From a bacterium (GTDB taxonomy: Bacteria > Zixibacteria > MSB-5A5 > GN15 > FEB-12), in NCBI GenBank assembly GCA_030619425.1, contig JAUXBJ010000101.1, forward strand, positions 1-6,772: 6,772 nt of DNA. Direction: 5' to 3'. Below, piece after piece: positions 6,099 through 6,772 of this stretch. Each line of letters begins with the position of its first letter. The stretch's first letter is position 1. Made by a program: the position numbers and the translations under genes. A model generated the notes under the pieces. It was not told where the DNA came from and searched no databases. It saw only the letters and a program-made list of their open reading frames with translations.

Positions 6099-6132
6099 AA
6101 GAAAAACGGCGGGACCGTTTCGATCCCGCCGT
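6099..6132 (-). terminator. Rho-independent terminator of the TSP3/dockerin gene
   Basis: On the minus strand ACGGCGGGA (6132-6124) pairs perfectly with TCCCGCCGT (6114-6106) around a nine-base loop, followed by TTTTTCTT (6106-6099). It begins 13 bases after the TGA of the gene at 6146, in the right orientation and distance. Confidence 0.92.
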
Positions 6133-6145
6133 GAATTTGTTCGGA

Positions 6146-6772
6146 TCAATAACAGATCGGAGCCGGGCCGCCGTTGAACATGTAGTCTACCAGGTAGACA
6201 ACGTCCTCGATGTCGGCGTAGCCACCGGAACCGTTAACGTCGGCGGCCAGCCAGTTTTCAGGCGCCGGTCCTCCGATGAACATCCAATCAACCAGATATA
6301 CCAGATCGCTGATATCGGGACCGTCGCCGGAATTGTCGATATCACCGCAGATATAATCGCACGCATCGCCAACCCCGTCGCTGTCAGCATCTTCCTGCTG
6401 CGGGTTGTGAACGGTCGGACAGTTGTCACAACTGTCGCCTACGGCGTCGGCATCGATATCCTCCTGCGACGGATTGTAAACTTCGTCGCAGTTATCGCAG
6501 GCGTCGCCCCAGCCGTCAAGGTCGGTATCCGTCTGTAACGGGTTGTTTTGTTGCACGCAGTTGTCGCAACTATCACCTACTCCATCCAAGTCAGCATCTT
6601 CCTGCGACGGATTGTAAACTTCATCGCAGTTATCGCAGGCATCGCCGTGCCCGTCGCTGTCGCTGTCCTCCTGTAGCGGATTACCGATCGTCGGACAATT
6701 GTCACAAGCGTCGCCGACATTATCAACATCGACATCTTCCTGCGAACTGTTGGCGATACTCGGGCAGTTGTC
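6146..6772 (-). CDS. Secreted calcium-binding protein with thrombospondin type-3 repeats and dockerin-like C-terminus (5' end beyond window)
   Basis: The minus frame is open from the right edge to a TGA at 6146-6148, giving the last 208 residues; the start and any signal peptide lie outside. The first 138 residues are six consecutive 23-residue thrombospondin type-3 repeats, each of the form DNC-x4-NP-x-QED-x-D-x-DGxGDxC, with aspartates that bind calcium and paired cysteines. Repeats 1 and 5 lack the usual glycine in DGxGD (Asn and Ala instead). The last 70 residues are a duplicated dockerin-type calcium loop: [22 protein letters not shown], with its GGPAP, then [22 protein letters not shown], with GGPAP and ICY at the end. 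Such tails end many large extracellular proteins of FCB-group candidate phyla; a cohesin partner is not implied. There is no sorting signal such as LPXTG or PEP-CTERM. It should act outside the cell or on its surface, but its enzymatic or adhesive part is not visible. Confidence 0.9.
   Translation of the reverse strand, partial: DNCPSIANSSQEDVDVDNVGDACDNCPTIGNPLQEDSDSDGHGDACDNCDEVYNPSQEDADLDGVGDSCDNCVQQNNPLQTDTDLDGWGDACDNCDEVYNPSQEDIDADAVGDSCDNCPTVHNPQQEDADSDGVGDACDYICGDIDNSGDGPDISDLVYLVDWMFIGGPAPENWLAADVNGSGGYADIEDVVYLVDYMFNGGPAPICY
6359..6772 (-). repeat. Six 69-bp tandem repeats encoding TSP3 units
   Basis: Each 69-base unit encodes one 23-residue repeat. Units 3 and 5 are closest: about 47 bases starting at 6462 and 6600 differ at only two positions, showing a 138-base (two-unit) higher-order period. 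The array continues past the right edge. Confidence 0.88.

Noticed and set aside
6146..6589. The dockerin protein as a complete 147-residue gene starting at a TTG at 6589
   Set aside because: The frame is open to the right edge and codes for continuing TSP3 repeats; the TTG falls inside a repeat as an ordinary leucine codon.
6359..6772. Regular 69-base repeats as a CRISPR array
   Set aside because: There are no unique spacers; the units are contiguous, in frame and encode calcium-binding repeats.

Overview
The window looks like a surface-glycan gene region of an uncultured Gram-negative-type bacterium, probably of the candidate phylum Zixibacteria or a relative in the FCB group. That placement is an inference. 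It rests mainly on the right-hand secreted protein, whose C-terminal dockerin-like repeats carry the pattern [10 protein letters not shown]...GGPAP, which I associate with those lineages, and on the mix of DegT aminotransferase, GT-C and TPR-glycosyltransferase genes. Nothing in the window (no rRNA, tRNA or marker gene) fixes the taxonomy.

Layout from left to right. Positions 1-532 (minus) hold the N-terminal 177 codons of a multi-pass GT-C-type membrane glycosyltransferase that runs off the left edge. Positions 591-1823 (minus) hold a complete DegT/DnrJ/EryC1/StrS PLP aminotransferase just upstream in the same direction, so the two are probably co-transcribed. Positions 1824-2280 have no intact gene: there is a possible C-terminal remnant of another minus-strand gene (1843-1944), then a MITE-like repeat element (1945-2114), then about 165 bases with little structure. 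Positions 2281-2656 (plus) hold the decayed N-terminal third of an NAD-dependent sugar-nucleotide epimerase. Positions 2752-5355 (plus) hold one large gene whose 867-residue product strings together three TPRs, a GT4 glycosyltransferase and two different SAM methyltransferase domains. Positions 5373-5687 (minus) hold a small TPR gene that is a paralogue of the N-terminus of that large protein and faces it tail to tail. Positions 5688-6145 carry a second MITE-like element (5879-6052) and a rho-independent terminator. Positions 6146-6772 (minus) hold the C-terminus of a secreted calcium-binding protein with thrombospondin type-3 repeats and a dockerin-like duplicated tail.

Functional reading. 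The aminotransferase would make an amino sugar nucleotide, the (now dead) epimerase would have fed the same pool, the membrane GT-C enzyme would use a polyprenyl-linked sugar outside the membrane, and the large cytoplasmic fusion would add a sugar and methylate the product. This fits synthesis of an O-antigen, exopolysaccharide or glycoprotein glycan. The TSP3/dockerin gene has its own terminator and is probably unrelated.

The most unusual DNA feature is a composite hairpin present three times (1971-2013, 5906-5945 and, inverted, 5984-6026). Its stems differ in sequence, but the asymmetric internal loop (TTG on one side, TGT on the other, flanked by GGTC and GACC) is constant. The two repeat elements carrying it lie next to truncated genes, so the locus appears to be rearranging.
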